From Microcella flavibacter (GTDB lineage Bacteria > Actinomycetota > Actinomycetes > Actinomycetales > Microbacteriaceae): a stretch of DNA of 64,000 nt. This document shows, in pieces, positions 27,079 to 37,717 of this stretch; positions within the stretch are counted from its first letter, which is position 1, and each line of letters begins with the position of its first letter. Where the stretch lies: positions 1,178,001 through 1,242,000 of the forward strand of contig NZ_CP051299.1 of NCBI RefSeq assembly GCF_012530535.1. Reading direction: 5' to 3'. The notes beneath the pieces were generated by a model. It ran no database searches. It had not been told where the DNA came from and saw only the letters and a program-made list of their open reading frames with translations. The position numbers and the translations under genes are program-made.

Positions 27079-29474
27079 GCGGCGCGGCACCGGCGAGCGT
27101 CCCCGGCGCCGGCAGAGCGGCGGCGGTGGATGCGCGGCTCGCGCTGCCCGCGGGCGCGGGCTGGCTGACCGCCGTGCTCCTCGTCGCGCTCCCGGCGGCC
27201 GCGCTGCCCACCGCGATCGCGGCGAGTGCCGCGGCGGTCGCGCTGCTCCTCGCCTCCCGTCGCCCGGCCTCCCGCCACGCTGCCGCGCGCCGCATCCCGC
27301 CCCTCGTCCTGCCGTCGCTCGTGGCGCTCGTGGTCGTCGCGGCGGCCGTCGCGCTCGCGGCGCCGGGGCGCACCCCGCCCGCGCTCGGCGAGCTCGTCGA
27401 GGAGGGCGGGTCGGCCGTCGGCGTCGTGGCGCTCGATGCGACGGTCATGCCCGGCGCGGCGGGCGGCGTCGACGGCACGCTGCTCGCGATCGAGGATCGC
27501 GCGTCCGGCAGGACGAGCGCGGTGAGTGTGCCGGTGCGCGTGCTGAGCATCCCGGCGCCGGAGCGGCTCTCTCTCGGCACCCGGGTCGAGGCGCGGTGGC
27601 GGGCGATCCCGACGGAGGCCGGGGACGATCGCGCGGCCCTGCTCGCTCCGATGGGCGCCGTCGAGGTCGTCGCGGCCGCTCCCGCGCTGCTCTCGGCCGC
27701 TGACGGTCTGCGCGCGCGCTTCCTCGCGCTCGCGAGCGCCTTCACCGGCGACGGCGCCGCCCTGCTGCCCGGGCTCGCGATCGGCGACACGAGCGCCGTC
27801 GGCGACGACCTCGACGAGGCGATGAAGCGCTCGAGCCTCAGCCACCTCACCGCGGTCTCCGGCGCCAACTGCGCCATCGTCGTCGGACTCGTGATGGGTG
27901 CGGGCGCGCTCGCGGGCTGGCGACGGCCGGTGCGCATCGCTGCCGCACTCGCCGCGCTCGGCGGCTTCGTGCTGCTGGTGACCCCCGAGCCGAGCGTCGT
28001 GCGCGCCGCCGTCATGGCCGCGGTCGTGCTCGTGGCGCTCGCGGGCGGGCGGCCCGGGCGCGGGCTGCCGGTGCTCGGCGCCGCCGTGCTGGGCATCGTC
28101 GTCGTCGATCCGTGGACGAGTCGCGAGTACGGCTTCGTGCTCTCGGTGCTCGCCACCGCCGCGCTGCTGCTGCTCTCCGGGCCGCTCGCCGAGCGGCTCG
28201 GACGCGTGATGCCCGCACCCCTCGCCCTCGCGATCGCCGTGCCCCTGGCCGCGCAGATCGCGAGCCAGCCGGTGCTCGTGCTGCTCGAGCCGAGCATCCC
28301 GCTCGCCGGCGTCGCCGCGAACATCCTCGCGGCGCCGGCCGCCCCCGTCGCGACGATCGTCGGCATGATCGCCTGCCTGCTCGCCCCGCTGGCGCCGCCC
28401 CTCGCGCTCGGAGCGGCCGGCATCGCGTGGCTGCCGGCGTCGTGGATCGGCGGCATCGCACGGGTCGCGGCCGAGCTGCCCGGCTCGCAGCTGCCCTGGC
28501 CGGAGGGCGGGCTCGGCGCGGTGCTGCTCGCCGTGGTGCTCGCCGGGCTCGCGCTCGTGGCCGGCATCCCCGCCGTGCTGGGCGGGCGCGCTCGGCGGCG
28601 GGTGCTCATCGGCACGGCCGCGCTGCTCGTCGTGACGGCCGGTCTCACCGTGGGCGCGACGACCCTGCAGAACCTCGGCCGCCCGGCCGACTGGACCATC
28701 GCGCAGTGCGACATCGGGCAGGGGGACGCCCTGATCGTCCGCTCGGCGGACCGCCTCGCGCTCATCGACACCGGGGCCGAGCCCGAGCTGCTCGACGGCT
28801 GCCTGCGCTCCCTCGGCGTCGAGCGGATCGACCTGCTCGTGCTCACGCACTTCGATCACGATCACGTCGGCGCGGTCGAGGTGGTCGTCGGGCGCGTGGA
28901 CGAGGTCATCGCGGGCCCCGTCGCCGACGAGCGCGACGTCGAGATCCTCGACGGGCTCGCGGCCGGCGGAGCGGCGGTGCGCCAGGTCGCCGCGGGGGAG
29001 GAGGGCGTGCTCGGCGCGCAGCGCTGGCGGGTGCTCTGGCCGCCCGACCACCGCGGGGTCGAGCCCGGCAACGACGCGAGCCTCGTGCTCGAGTGGCGGG
29101 CGGCGGGCGACTGCGCCCCGACGTGCCCGCCGAGCATGCTCGCGCTCGGCGACCTCGGTCAGCAGGCCCAGCGCGGCCTGCTCGACGCGGTGCGCATCCG
29201 CCCCGTCGACGTCGTCAAGGTCAGCCATCACGGCTCGGCCGATCAGGAGCCCGCGCTGTACACGGCCGCCGCCGCGGCGCTCGGGCTCATCGGGGTGGGG
29301 GAGGGCAACGGCTACGGGCATCCCGCGTCCGAGGCGCTCGACGCCGTCAGCGCGGCCGGCGGGGTGGCGGTGCGCTCCGACCGGCACGGCCTCGCGCTCA
29401 TCGCCCCCGCGCCCGACGACCCCGGCGCGTGGCGGGTCTGGACGGAGCGCGGCCGGATCGCTGTGCCGCCGTGA
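27075..29474 (+). CDS. comEC: ComEC/Rec2 DNA-uptake channel protein
   Basis: The 799-residue integral membrane protein has the competence domain with many helices and the signature LSHLTAVSGANCAIV in the middle. The C-terminal metallo-beta-lactamase-like domain contains THFDHDHVGAVE and KVSHHGSAD. ComEC forms the inner-membrane channel for single-stranded DNA, and the lactamase-like part is thought to degrade the second strand. GTG 27075 overlaps the comEA stop (GTGA). holA follows 115 nt later, an order conserved in Actinobacteria. Confidence 0.9.
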   Translation: MSGAAPASVPGAGRAAAVDARLALPAGAGWLTAVLLVALPAAALPTAIAASAAAVALLLASRRPASRHAAARRIPPLVLPSLVALVVVAAAVALAAPGRTPPALGELVEEGGSAVGVVALDATVMPGAAGGVDGTLLAIEDRASGRTSAVSVPVRVLSIPAPERLSLGTRVEARWRAIPTEAGDDRAALLAPMGAVEVVAAAPALLSAADGLRARFLALASAFTGDGAALLPGLAIGDTSAVGDDLDEAMKRSSLSHLTAVSGANCAIVVGLVMGAGALAGWRRPVRIAAALAALGGFVLLVTPEPSVVRAAVMAAVVLVALAGGRPGRGLPVLGAAVLGIVVVDPWTSREYGFVLSVLATAALLLLSGPLAERLGRVMPAPLALAIAVPLAAQIASQPVLVLLEPSIPLAGVAANILAAPAAPVATIVGMIACLLAPLAPPLALGAAGIAWLPASWIGGIARVAAELPGSQLPWPEGGLGAVLLAVVLAGLALVAGIPAVLGGRARRRVLIGTAALLVVTAGLTVGATTLQNLGRPADWTIAQCDIGQGDALIVRSADRLALIDTGAEPELLDGCLRSLGVERIDLLVLTHFDHDHVGAVEVVVGRVDEVIAGPVADERDVEILDGLAAGGAAVRQVAAGEEGVLGAQRWRVLWPPDHRGVEPGNDASLVLEWRAAGDCAPTCPPSMLALGDLGQQAQRGLLDAVRIRPVDVVKVSHHGSADQEPALYTAAAAALGLIGVGEGNGYGHPASEALDAVSAAGGVAVRSDRHGLALIAPAPDDPGAWRVWTERGRIAVPP

Positions 29475-29589
29475 GCCCGGCACCCGCGCGGGACGCACGT
29501 CGGGGGCGGCGGATAGGCTGGAGCCGCCGTCGTGCTTGCGCCGGTGCATCCCGATCCCGGGAGCCGCCCCGACACCTCTGAGGAGCCCG

Positions 29590-30630
29590 ATGGCAGCGTC
29601 ACCCCGGGGCGGAGCGCGCGGCGCGAAGACGACCAAGGCCGCCATCCCGCAGCTCGCCTGGCACGAGATCCGGCCGGCGCCGGTGATCCTCCTGAGCGGC
29701 CCCGAGGATTTCCTCGCCGATCGGGCGAGCCGCCTGCTGCGGGATGCCCTGCGCGACCGCGATCCGAGCCTCGAGGTGCACGACCTCACCGCCGACGGCT
29801 ACGGCCCCGGCGAGCTGCTCACGCTCGCGAGCCCCAGCCTGTTCGGGGAGCCGAGGCTCATCCGCGTCGAGAACGTCGAGAAGACGACCGACGCCTTCCT
29901 GCTCGAGATGATCGACTACCTCGAATCGCCGGCGGAGGACGTCGTCGTCGTGCTGCGGCACGGGGGCGGCGTGCGCGGCAAGCGCCTGCTCGACGCCGTG
30001 CGCTCCGGCACGGGCGGCGCCGTCGAGGTCGCCTGCAGCGAGCTGAAGCGCGACAGCGACCGGGCCGAGTTCGCGGCGGCAGAGTTCCGCCACGCCCAGC
30101 GCGCCATCGCGCCCGCGGCGCTGCGCTCGCTCGTGAGCGCCTTCACCGACGACCTCGCCGAGCTCGCCGGCGCCTGCCAGCAGCTGCTCGCCGACACGAC
30201 CGGCGACATCACGCTCGAGACGGTGGCGCGCTACTACGGCGGCCGCGTGGAGACGAACGCATTCGCCGTCGCCGACGCCGCCATCGCCGGCGACTACGGG
30301 CAGGCGCTCGGGCTGCTGCGGCACGCCCTCGCGACCGGCGCCGATCCGGTGCCCATGGTCGCGGCCTTCGCGATGAAGCTGCGCACGATGGCGAAGGTGG
30401 GCGGCAGCCGCGGCTCCGGCGGGCAGCTCGCCGGATCGCTCGGGCTCGCCCCCTGGCAGATCGATCGCGCTCGCCGCGACCTGCAGGGCTGGAACGAGGA
30501 GGGTCTCGGCCGCGCCATCCTCGCGGTCGCCGACGCCGATGCGCAGGTCAAGGGCGCAGGCCGCGACCCGGTCTACTCGCTCGAGATGCTCGTGCGCATG
30601 GTGGCGGCGCGCGGCCTGCCCGTCGGCTGA
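29590..30630 (+). CDS. holA: DNA polymerase III subunit delta
   Basis: The 346-residue protein matches the clamp-loader delta subunit, which opens the sliding clamp. Evidence is ILLSGPEDFLADRASRLLRD at the N-terminus, SPSLFGEPRLIRVENVEK, and the C-terminal helical collar domain with FAMKLRTMAKVGG and DAQVKGAGRDPVYSLEMLV. ATG 29590 has GAGGAG upstream. A TAGGCT box near 29514 could be its own promoter, so it need not depend on comEC transcription. It is convergent with rpsT, with twin terminators between. Confidence 0.9.
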   Translation: MAASPRGGARGAKTTKAAIPQLAWHEIRPAPVILLSGPEDFLADRASRLLRDALRDRDPSLEVHDLTADGYGPGELLTLASPSLFGEPRLIRVENVEKTTDAFLLEMIDYLESPAEDVVVVLRHGGGVRGKRLLDAVRSGTGGAVEVACSELKRDSDRAEFAAAEFRHAQRAIAPAALRSLVSAFTDDLAELAGACQQLLADTTGDITLETVARYYGGRVETNAFAVADAAIAGDYGQALGLLRHALATGADPVPMVAAFAMKLRTMAKVGGSRGSGGQLAGSLGLAPWQIDRARRDLQGWNEEGLGRAILAVADADAQVKGAGRDPVYSLEMLVRMVAARGLPVG

Positions 30631-30668
30631 CGCGCCCGCCCTGCACTCGCGCGCCCCGCGGACGACGA

Positions 30669-30756
30669 CGCCCCGCCCCGCCGGGAGGCGGAGCGGGGCG
30701 CCCGGTCTTCATGAAACGACGACGCCCCGCCCCGCCAACAGGCGGAGCGGGGCGTC
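30669..30756. terminator. Duplicated terminator hairpins between holA and rpsT
   Basis: Two near-identical hairpins lie 54 bp apart. Each has arms CGCCCCGCCCCGCC / GGCGGAGCGGGGCG (one mismatch), with loops GGGA (30683-30686) and AACA (30737-30740). The second has extra GA-TC pairs at its base. They can serve holA and rpsT, which converge here. Confidence 0.75.
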
Positions 30757-30785
30757 GGATGCGCCGTGAGGCGACGAGGTCGGGC

Positions 30786-31046
30786 CTAGAGGGCCGCGAC
30801 CTGCTTGGCGATGGCCGACTTGCGGTTCGCCGCCTGGTTCTTGTGGATGACGCCCTTGCTGGCGGCCTTGTCGAGCTTCTTGGTCGCGACGACGAGGGCC
30901 TCGGCGGCCTTGGTCTTGTCGCCGGCCGAGATGGCCTCCTTGGCGCGGCGCACGGCCGTCTTGAGCTCGCTCTTGACGGCCTTGTTGCGCTCCTGCGCCT
31001 TGAGGTTCGTCTTGATGCGCTTGATCTGCGACTTGATGTTCGCCAT
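30786..31046 (-). CDS. rpsT: 30S ribosomal protein S20
   Basis: The 86-residue basic, Ala/Lys-rich helical protein reads [20 protein letters not shown] and ends [19 protein letters not shown], the complete S20 family. It binds 16S rRNA in early 30S assembly. ATG 31046 is the canonical start (MANIKSQ). A long structured leader lies upstream to about 31190. Confidence 0.97.
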   Translation of the reverse strand: MANIKSQIKRIKTNLKAQERNKAVKSELKTAVRRAKEAISAGDKTKAAEALVVATKKLDKAASKGVIHKNQAANRKSAIAKQVAAL

Positions 31047-31099
31047 GACTGTCTTTCTTCGAGGTGTTCGGATGAGTGACGCGGCCGCCGTGGGGTGCC

Positions 31100-31168
31100 T
31101 GGAGCGGTGATGCTCCGTGGCGAACCGGGGCCGCATTCCGTGTCGGAAGAGAGAGGGCTTCCTGACAC
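31100..31168 (-). promoter_or_regulatory. Structured rpsT 5' leader with two hairpins
   Basis: Two inverted repeats lie in the rpsT leader: GGAGC-N6-GCTCC (31101-31116), and GTGTCGGAAG (31140-31149) with CTTCCTGACAC (31158-31168; one bulged base). A possible -10 on the complement, TAATGT, is near 31190. S20 is known to regulate its own translation in E. coli, so a leader control is plausible, but there is no sequence match to that mechanism. Confidence 0.5.
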
Positions 31169-31236
31169 GCAAGCCAACAGGCGACATTACCAGTCGCGAC
31201 GCGGCATCGGCAATCGGGCGGGCGGCGCGGCGGCGA

Positions 31237-31261
31237 CGGGATGCCCGGGCCGGGCATCCCG
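31237..31261. other. Perfect 11-bp inverted repeat between rpsT and lepA
   Basis: CGGGATGCCCG-GGC-CGGGCATCCCG is a strong hairpin 45 bases before the lepA start. It could be a terminator for antisense transcription or part of the divergent promoter region. It contains two copies, in opposite orientation, of the GGATGC/GCATCC hexamer common in this window. Confidence 0.6.
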
Positions 31262-31306
31262 GGCACCGCACGGCCACCGGCCCGCGCCGTGGGAGAATGG
31301 CGCGAC

Positions 31307-33163
<1,857 letters not shown>

Positions 33164-33166
33164 GTC

Positions 33167-33868
33167 ATGGCCCGCACCCCCGTGGCGCAGCGCAGCGTCA
33201 CCTACGGCTCCGTCGGGGGCACGCAGGCCGTCGACCTCATGCAGTACCCGCCGAAGGGCCACCGCCCCGCCGAGTACCGCGCCCGCATCGGCCACGGCGA
33301 GGCGCGCTGGCGCTACGCCTGCGACCAGGTGCTCACCTGGGGCGTGCAGCACAACGCGGGGATGCGCGTCGAGCGCATCCCCGCGGCCGACGGTTTCGCC
33401 GAGTCGGGCTATCAGCCCGTGCAGTTCGACGATGAGGGGCAGCCGATCCACGCCGCCGAGCTGGGGTCGGAGCCGCAGTACACGGCCGAGGGCGTGCAGC
33501 TGACCTTCCCGGGCGAGACGATCGTGCTCCACGTGCCGGTGCTCGGCGTGCTGCGGGTGTCGGCCCCCGCGCGGGTCGTGCTGATCGTCGACGAGCCCGA
33601 TCGACGCGGCTTCGCGTACGGCACCCTGCCGGGGCATCCCGAATCGGGGGAGGAGCTGTTCGTGGTGGAGCGCACCGAGGACGGCTCGGTCTGGCTCAGC
33701 ATCCGCTCGTTCTCGCGGCCCGCCCACGCGGGCTGGCGCCTCGTCGCCCCCGCCCTGCGGCTGTTCCAGGAGGCCTGGTCGCGCCGCTACCTGCGCGCGC
33801 TCGCGGGCCCGATCGGCGCCGACTCCGACGCCGCCGTCGAGGCGCCGCGCGACGCCCAGGATGACTGA
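33167..33868 (+). CDS. DUF1990 family protein
   Basis: The 233-residue soluble protein shows the DUF1990 pattern: ARWRYACDQVLTWGVQHNAG near the N-terminus and FAYGTLPGHPESGEELFVVE later, ending with a helix LRLFQEAWSRRYL. The function is unknown. It follows lepA with a 3-nt gap and is therefore almost surely in the same transcript. The N-terminal VTYGSVGGTQA is typical of the family. Confidence 0.85.
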   Translation: MARTPVAQRSVTYGSVGGTQAVDLMQYPPKGHRPAEYRARIGHGEARWRYACDQVLTWGVQHNAGMRVERIPAADGFAESGYQPVQFDDEGQPIHAAELGSEPQYTAEGVQLTFPGETIVLHVPVLGVLRVSAPARVVLIVDEPDRRGFAYGTLPGHPESGEELFVVERTEDGSVWLSIRSFSRPAHAGWRLVAPALRLFQEAWSRRYLRALAGPIGADSDAAVEAPRDAQDD

Positions 33869-33884
33869 CCTAGTCTGAGGTGCG

Positions 33885-34307
33885 ATGACCGAGGAACCCC
33901 GCCCGACGACCACCGGCATCGGCCGCGTGCTCGTCGTCGTCTACGCCATCCTCGCCCTCGCGGCAACGGGCCGTTCGGCGTACCAGATCGCGACGAAGCT
34001 CGATGAGGCGCCCGTCGCCTACGCGCTCTCGGCGGTCGCCGCCGTCGTCTACATCGTCGCGACGGTCGCGCTCGTGCGCCGGGGCCGCGGCGCCTACCGG
34101 ACGGCCGTCGTCGCGATCGGCTTCGAGCTGCTCGGCGTGCTCGTCGTCGGCGCCCTGAGCCTCATCGACCCCGTGCTGTTCCCCGACGACACCGTCTGGT
34201 CGCGCTTCGGGCAGGGCTACCTCTTCATCCCGCTCGTGCTGCCCGTGCTGGGTCTGCTGTGGCTCCGCCGCGTGCGCCGCTCGCTCGATGCGCAGGTCGT
34301 CGCATGA
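33885..34307 (+). CDS. Four-helix membrane protein upstream of ribF
   Basis: The 140-residue protein has four predicted membrane segments (about 13-30, 44-62, 71-92 and 108-128) and a short basic C-terminus. No family was recognised beyond a general resemblance to small actinobacterial membrane proteins next to ribF. TAGTCT (33871-33876) lies 8 nt before ATG, suggesting a leaderless transcript separate from lepA. The stop overlaps the ribF start by 4 nt (ATGA), so ribF is translationally coupled to it. Confidence 0.75.
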   Translation: MTEEPRPTTTGIGRVLVVVYAILALAATGRSAYQIATKLDEAPVAYALSAVAAVVYIVATVALVRRGRGAYRTAVVAIGFELLGVLVVGALSLIDPVLFPDDTVWSRFGQGYLFIPLVLPVLGLLWLRRVRRSLDAQVVA

Positions 34308-35263
34308 CCGGGCTCGTCGTGCACGGCCTCACCGGCCTGCCGCTGGATGCCCGTCCCTCCGTCGTGACCATCGGCAAGTTCGACGGGGTGCACCGCGGCC
34401 ACCGCGCCGTCATCGAGACCCTGCGCGAGCGCGCCGCCGCGCACGCCGGCGCCCGCAGCGTCGTCGTCACCTTCGACCGCCACCCGGCCGAGGTGCTCGC
34501 GCCGGATCGCGCTCCGACCCCGCTGCTCAGCGTCGCCCAGAAGACCGAGGCGCTCGTCGAGGCGGGCGTCGAGCTCGTCGTCGTGCTGCCCTTCACGAGC
34601 GATCTCGCCTCCCTCGCGCCCGAGCAGTTCGTGCAGCAGGTGCTCGTCGACGCGCTCGGCAGCGTCGAGGTGCTCGTCGGCAGCGACTTCCGCTTCGGGG
34701 CGCGGGGCGCCGGCACGGTCGAGACGCTGCGGGGCCTCGGCGATCGGCACGGCTTCGCCGTGGGCCTCGTCGACGACGTGTGCGAGGTCGACGGGCGGCG
34801 CGTCTCGTCGACGAGCATCCGCGAGGCGATCGTGGCGGGGCGCCTCGAGGAGGCGACGGCCGCGCTCGGCCGCGCCCCGCGCATCCGGTCGCTCGTCGTG
34901 CCCGGGTACCAGCGCGGTCGCGAGATGGGCTACCCCACGGCGAACCTCGCGCACGAGGCCGAGGGTCTCATCCCGGCCGACGGGGTCTACGCCTGCTGGC
35001 TCGCGGTCGACGGCGAGCGCTACGGCGCGGCCGTCTCGGTCGGCAACAACCCGACCTTCGGCGACGTGCCCGACAAGACGGTCGAGGCGCACGCGATCGA
35101 CGTCGTCGTCGACCTGTACGGCCGCACGGTCGAGCTCGAGTTCGTCGCCTACATCCGCGGTATGCAGAAGTTCCCGAGCGCCGATGCGCTCGCCGAGCAG
35201 ATGGGGCGCGACGAGCTCGAGATCCGCTCCGTGCTCGGCCTGCCGCTGCCCGACGCGGCCTGA
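34304..35263 (+). CDS. ribF: Bifunctional riboflavin kinase / FAD synthetase
   Basis: The 319-residue enzyme converts riboflavin to FMN and FMN to FAD. The N-terminal adenylyltransferase domain has GKFDGVHRGHRAV and GSDFRFGARGAG. SSTSIREAI precedes the C-terminal riboflavin kinase domain with GYPTANL and SVGNNPTF. The start is ATG 34304, overlapping the stop of the membrane protein gene. Length is standard. An MFS transporter gene starts six bases after the stop. Confidence 0.93.
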   Translation: MTGLVVHGLTGLPLDARPSVVTIGKFDGVHRGHRAVIETLRERAAAHAGARSVVVTFDRHPAEVLAPDRAPTPLLSVAQKTEALVEAGVELVVVLPFTSDLASLAPEQFVQQVLVDALGSVEVLVGSDFRFGARGAGTVETLRGLGDRHGFAVGLVDDVCEVDGRRVSSTSIREAIVAGRLEEATAALGRAPRIRSLVVPGYQRGREMGYPTANLAHEAEGLIPADGVYACWLAVDGERYGAAVSVGNNPTFGDVPDKTVEAHAIDVVVDLYGRTVELEFVAYIRGMQKFPSADALAEQMGRDELEIRSVLGLPLPDAA

Positions 35264-35268
35264 TCCGC

Positions 35269-36522
35269 ATGCCCGCCGGCGACCTCTCGCCCCGCTCGCT
35301 GCGCCTGCTGGGGCTCGCGGGCATCCTCCTCATCGCGCTCAACGTGCGCTCGGCGGTGGCCGCGATCTCGCCGCTCGCCGGCCGCATCGACGCCGACATC
35401 CCGCTCGATCCGACCGCGATCGGCCTGCTGGGGGTGGTGCCGCCCGTGGCATTCGCGCTCAGCGGCATCATCGCCCCGCTCGCCGCGCGGCGGTGGGGGC
35501 TCGAGCGGTCGCTGCTGCTCGCGGTGCTCGCCATGGTGGTCGGGCACCTGGTCCGTTCGGCGGCCCCCGACTACCTCGTGCTCATGCTCGGCACGGCGAT
35601 CGTGCTCATGGGCGCCGGCTTCGGCAACATCCTGCTGCCGCCCGCGGTGAAGCGCTACGCGCCGCTCTCGCTCGGCATCGTCACCGCGGCCTACGCGACC
35701 CTCATGTCGATCTCGACGGCGCTGCCGCCCGCCGTCGGCGTGCCGATCGCCGATGCGACCGACTGGCGCCTCGCGCTCGGGCTCTGGGCGGTCGTCGCCG
35801 TGCTCGCGGCGGTGCCGTGGCTGCTGCTCGCGCTGCGCCCGCCCCGCCCGCCCGCGCCGAGCGATCCGCCGACGAGCGAGATCGACCTCGCCGCCGCCAT
35901 CCCCGAGCCCGACACCGGGCGGTTCCGCGACCTGCTGCGATCCCGCGTGGCCTGGGGCGTCACGATCGCCTTCACCGCGTCGAGCATGACGGCCTACTCG
36001 GTCTTCGCGATCCTGCCGCTCGTGCTGCAGGACGTCGCGGGGCTCTCGGAGGCCGCGGCGGGCGCCGCGCTCGCGGTCTTCGCGATCGTCGGCCTGCCGC
36101 TGAGCCTCGTCGCCCCCGTGCTGACGGGCCGGCTGCGACGCCCCACGCCGCTCATCGTCATGGGAGCGGCCTGCGGCGCCTCCGGGTTCCTCGGCATGCT
36201 GCTGCTGCCGACCGCGGCGCCGCTGCTCTGGGTCGCGCTCATGGGGGCCGGGCAGGTGCTGTTCCCGGTCTGCCTGGCGCTCATCTCGCAGCGCAGCGCG
36301 AGCCCCGCGACGGCGACCACCGTCAGCGGATTCGTGCAGGCCGTCGGCTACAGCCTCGCCGCGGCGATCCCGCTCGCGCTCGGCGTCGTCAACACGCTGA
36401 CCGGCTCCTGGGCGCCCGCGCTCATCGCGCTCGCCTCGGTGGCGCTGCTCTCGCTCACGTCGATCCCGTTCCTGCGCTCGGGCGAGACGGTCGACGCCGA
36501 GCTCGCCCGCCGCGCCGGCTGA
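35269..36522 (+). CDS. MFS transporter, CynX/NimT type
   Basis: The 417-residue protein has 12 predicted membrane segments. LIALNVRSAVAAISPLAGRI and LGTAIVLMGAGFGNILLPPAVKRY are typical of the cyanate/nitroimidazole (CynX, NimT) branch of the major facilitator superfamily. The transported compound is unknown. The start is ATG 35269, 5 nt after the ribF stop, so it may be co-transcribed with ribF, although there is no known functional link. It converges with the ROK gene. Confidence 0.85.
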   Translation: MPAGDLSPRSLRLLGLAGILLIALNVRSAVAAISPLAGRIDADIPLDPTAIGLLGVVPPVAFALSGIIAPLAARRWGLERSLLLAVLAMVVGHLVRSAAPDYLVLMLGTAIVLMGAGFGNILLPPAVKRYAPLSLGIVTAAYATLMSISTALPPAVGVPIADATDWRLALGLWAVVAVLAAVPWLLLALRPPRPPAPSDPPTSEIDLAAAIPEPDTGRFRDLLRSRVAWGVTIAFTASSMTAYSVFAILPLVLQDVAGLSEAAAGAALAVFAIVGLPLSLVAPVLTGRLRRPTPLIVMGAACGASGFLGMLLLPTAAPLLWVALMGAGQVLFPVCLALISQRSASPATATTVSGFVQAVGYSLAAAIPLALGVVNTLTGSWAPALIALASVALLSLTSIPFLRSGETVDAELARRAG

Positions 36523-36598
36523 CGCCGGACCGTCGCGGCGGGGGCGGCGCGGGCGGCGCTGCGGTGCGCGGTGCGGTCGGCGATGCGGCTCGGGATGC

Positions 36599-37531
36599 TC
36601 AGGCGACGAGATCGCGCCGGTGCACGAGCGCCGCGGCCCCCACGAGCGGGCCCTCGCCGCTGAGCGCCGAGGCGACGACGCGGGTGCTCGTCACGAAGCC
36701 GAAGTCGCTGTGGTCGGCGACGGTCGCCTGCACGTGGTCGATGTAGTCGTCGGCGACGTGCGAGAACCCGCCGCCGATGGCGACGACGTCGAGGTCGACG
36801 AGCGCGGAGGCCGAGGCGATGGCACGGCCGACGGCGGCGGCGGAGCGCTCGACGGCCGCACGGGCGGCCGCGTCGCCCGCGCGCGCCGCGGCGGCCAGCT
36901 CCTCGCCCGTCGCGCCGGTGAAGCCCTGCGTGCGCGCCCAGGCGACCGAGCGGGGGCCGGAGGCGACGGCCTCGAGGCAGCCGCGCGCGCCGCAGGCGCA
37001 GAGGTCGACGAAGCCGGCGACCTGCACGTGCCCGATGTGCCCGGCGTTGCCCGAGCGGCCGGTGACGACGTGCCCGCCGAGCACGAGCCCGCCGCCGACG
37101 CCGGTGGAGACGATCATGCCCATGACGTTCTCCTCGCCGCGGGCCGCGCCCGTCCAGATCTCGGCGAGGGTGATGCAGATGCCGTCCATGCGCAGGGTGA
37201 CGGGCAGGCCGCGGGGGAGCAGGTCGGCGACGAGGGCGCCGAGCGGGTAGTCGCGCCAGGCCGGCAGGTTGAGGGGCGAGACGTCGCCCGTGGTGCCGGC
37301 GATGGGGCCGGCCGAGCCGATGCCCGCGCCCGCGAGGTGCGCTTCGCCGGGCAGCGCGGCGAGGGCGTCGGTGACGGCCCCGGTGACGGCGGCGGCGAGC
37401 TGCTCCGAGCTGGCAGCGCTGCCGGTGGGGCGGCGGTGGCGGCTCGACGCGAGCACGGCGCCGTGCTCGTCGACGAGCGCCGACTCGACCTTGGTGCCGC
37501 CGAGGTCGACGGCGAGGGCGTACTCGGTCAC
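36599..37531 (-). CDS. ROK-family sugar kinase
   Basis: The 310-residue protein has the ROK ATP site DLGGTKVESALVDEHG, the substrate loop GNAGHIGHVQV and the zinc-binding motif CACGARGCLE. It lacks a DNA-binding domain, so it is a kinase rather than a ROK repressor. The sugar is unknown. GTG 37531 has AGAGG at good spacing. It is divergent from the SorC/deoC operon, sharing a 186-bp intergenic region with the palindrome at 37636, so common regulation is possible. Confidence 0.88.
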   Translation of the reverse strand: MTEYALAVDLGGTKVESALVDEHGAVLASSRHRRPTGSAASSEQLAAAVTGAVTDALAALPGEAHLAGAGIGSAGPIAGTTGDVSPLNLPAWRDYPLGALVADLLPRGLPVTLRMDGICITLAEIWTGAARGEENVMGMIVSTGVGGGLVLGGHVVTGRSGNAGHIGHVQVAGFVDLCACGARGCLEAVASGPRSVAWARTQGFTGATGEELAAAARAGDAAARAAVERSAAAVGRAIASASALVDLDVVAIGGGFSHVADDYIDHVQATVADHSDFGFVTSTRVVASALSGEGPLVGAAALVHRRDLVA

Positions 37532-37635
37532 GGGAATCCTCTCGGGTGGACGCCCGCGGACGGGCCGGCGCGGCTCCAGCGTACCGACGCGCGAACGGGG
37601 CGCCATCCCGCCTCGTGCTCATCTGAGCAGGGGTG

Positions 37636-37674
37636 CAACATATGTTGGCGGGGCTCGGTGCGCGGGAATAGCCT
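37636..37674 (+). promoter_or_regulatory. Operator palindrome and promoter of the deoxyribose operon
   Basis: CAACATATGTTG (37636-37647) is a perfect 12-bp palindrome in an otherwise GC-rich region. Its last bases overlap TTGGCG (37645-37650), a candidate -35, with TAGCCT (37669-37674) or AATAGC as -10. Binding by the SorC/DeoR-type protein encoded next would block RNA polymerase. Confidence 0.65.
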
Positions 37675-37717
37675 GGGACGAGCATCCCGCCCCCTGCACC
37701 GAGGGAAGAGACCCATC

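Noticed and set aside
26311-29474. Evidence for natural competence
   Set aside because: comEA and comEC are conserved next to holA in most Actinobacteria whether or not they are transformable, and no pilus genes are in view.
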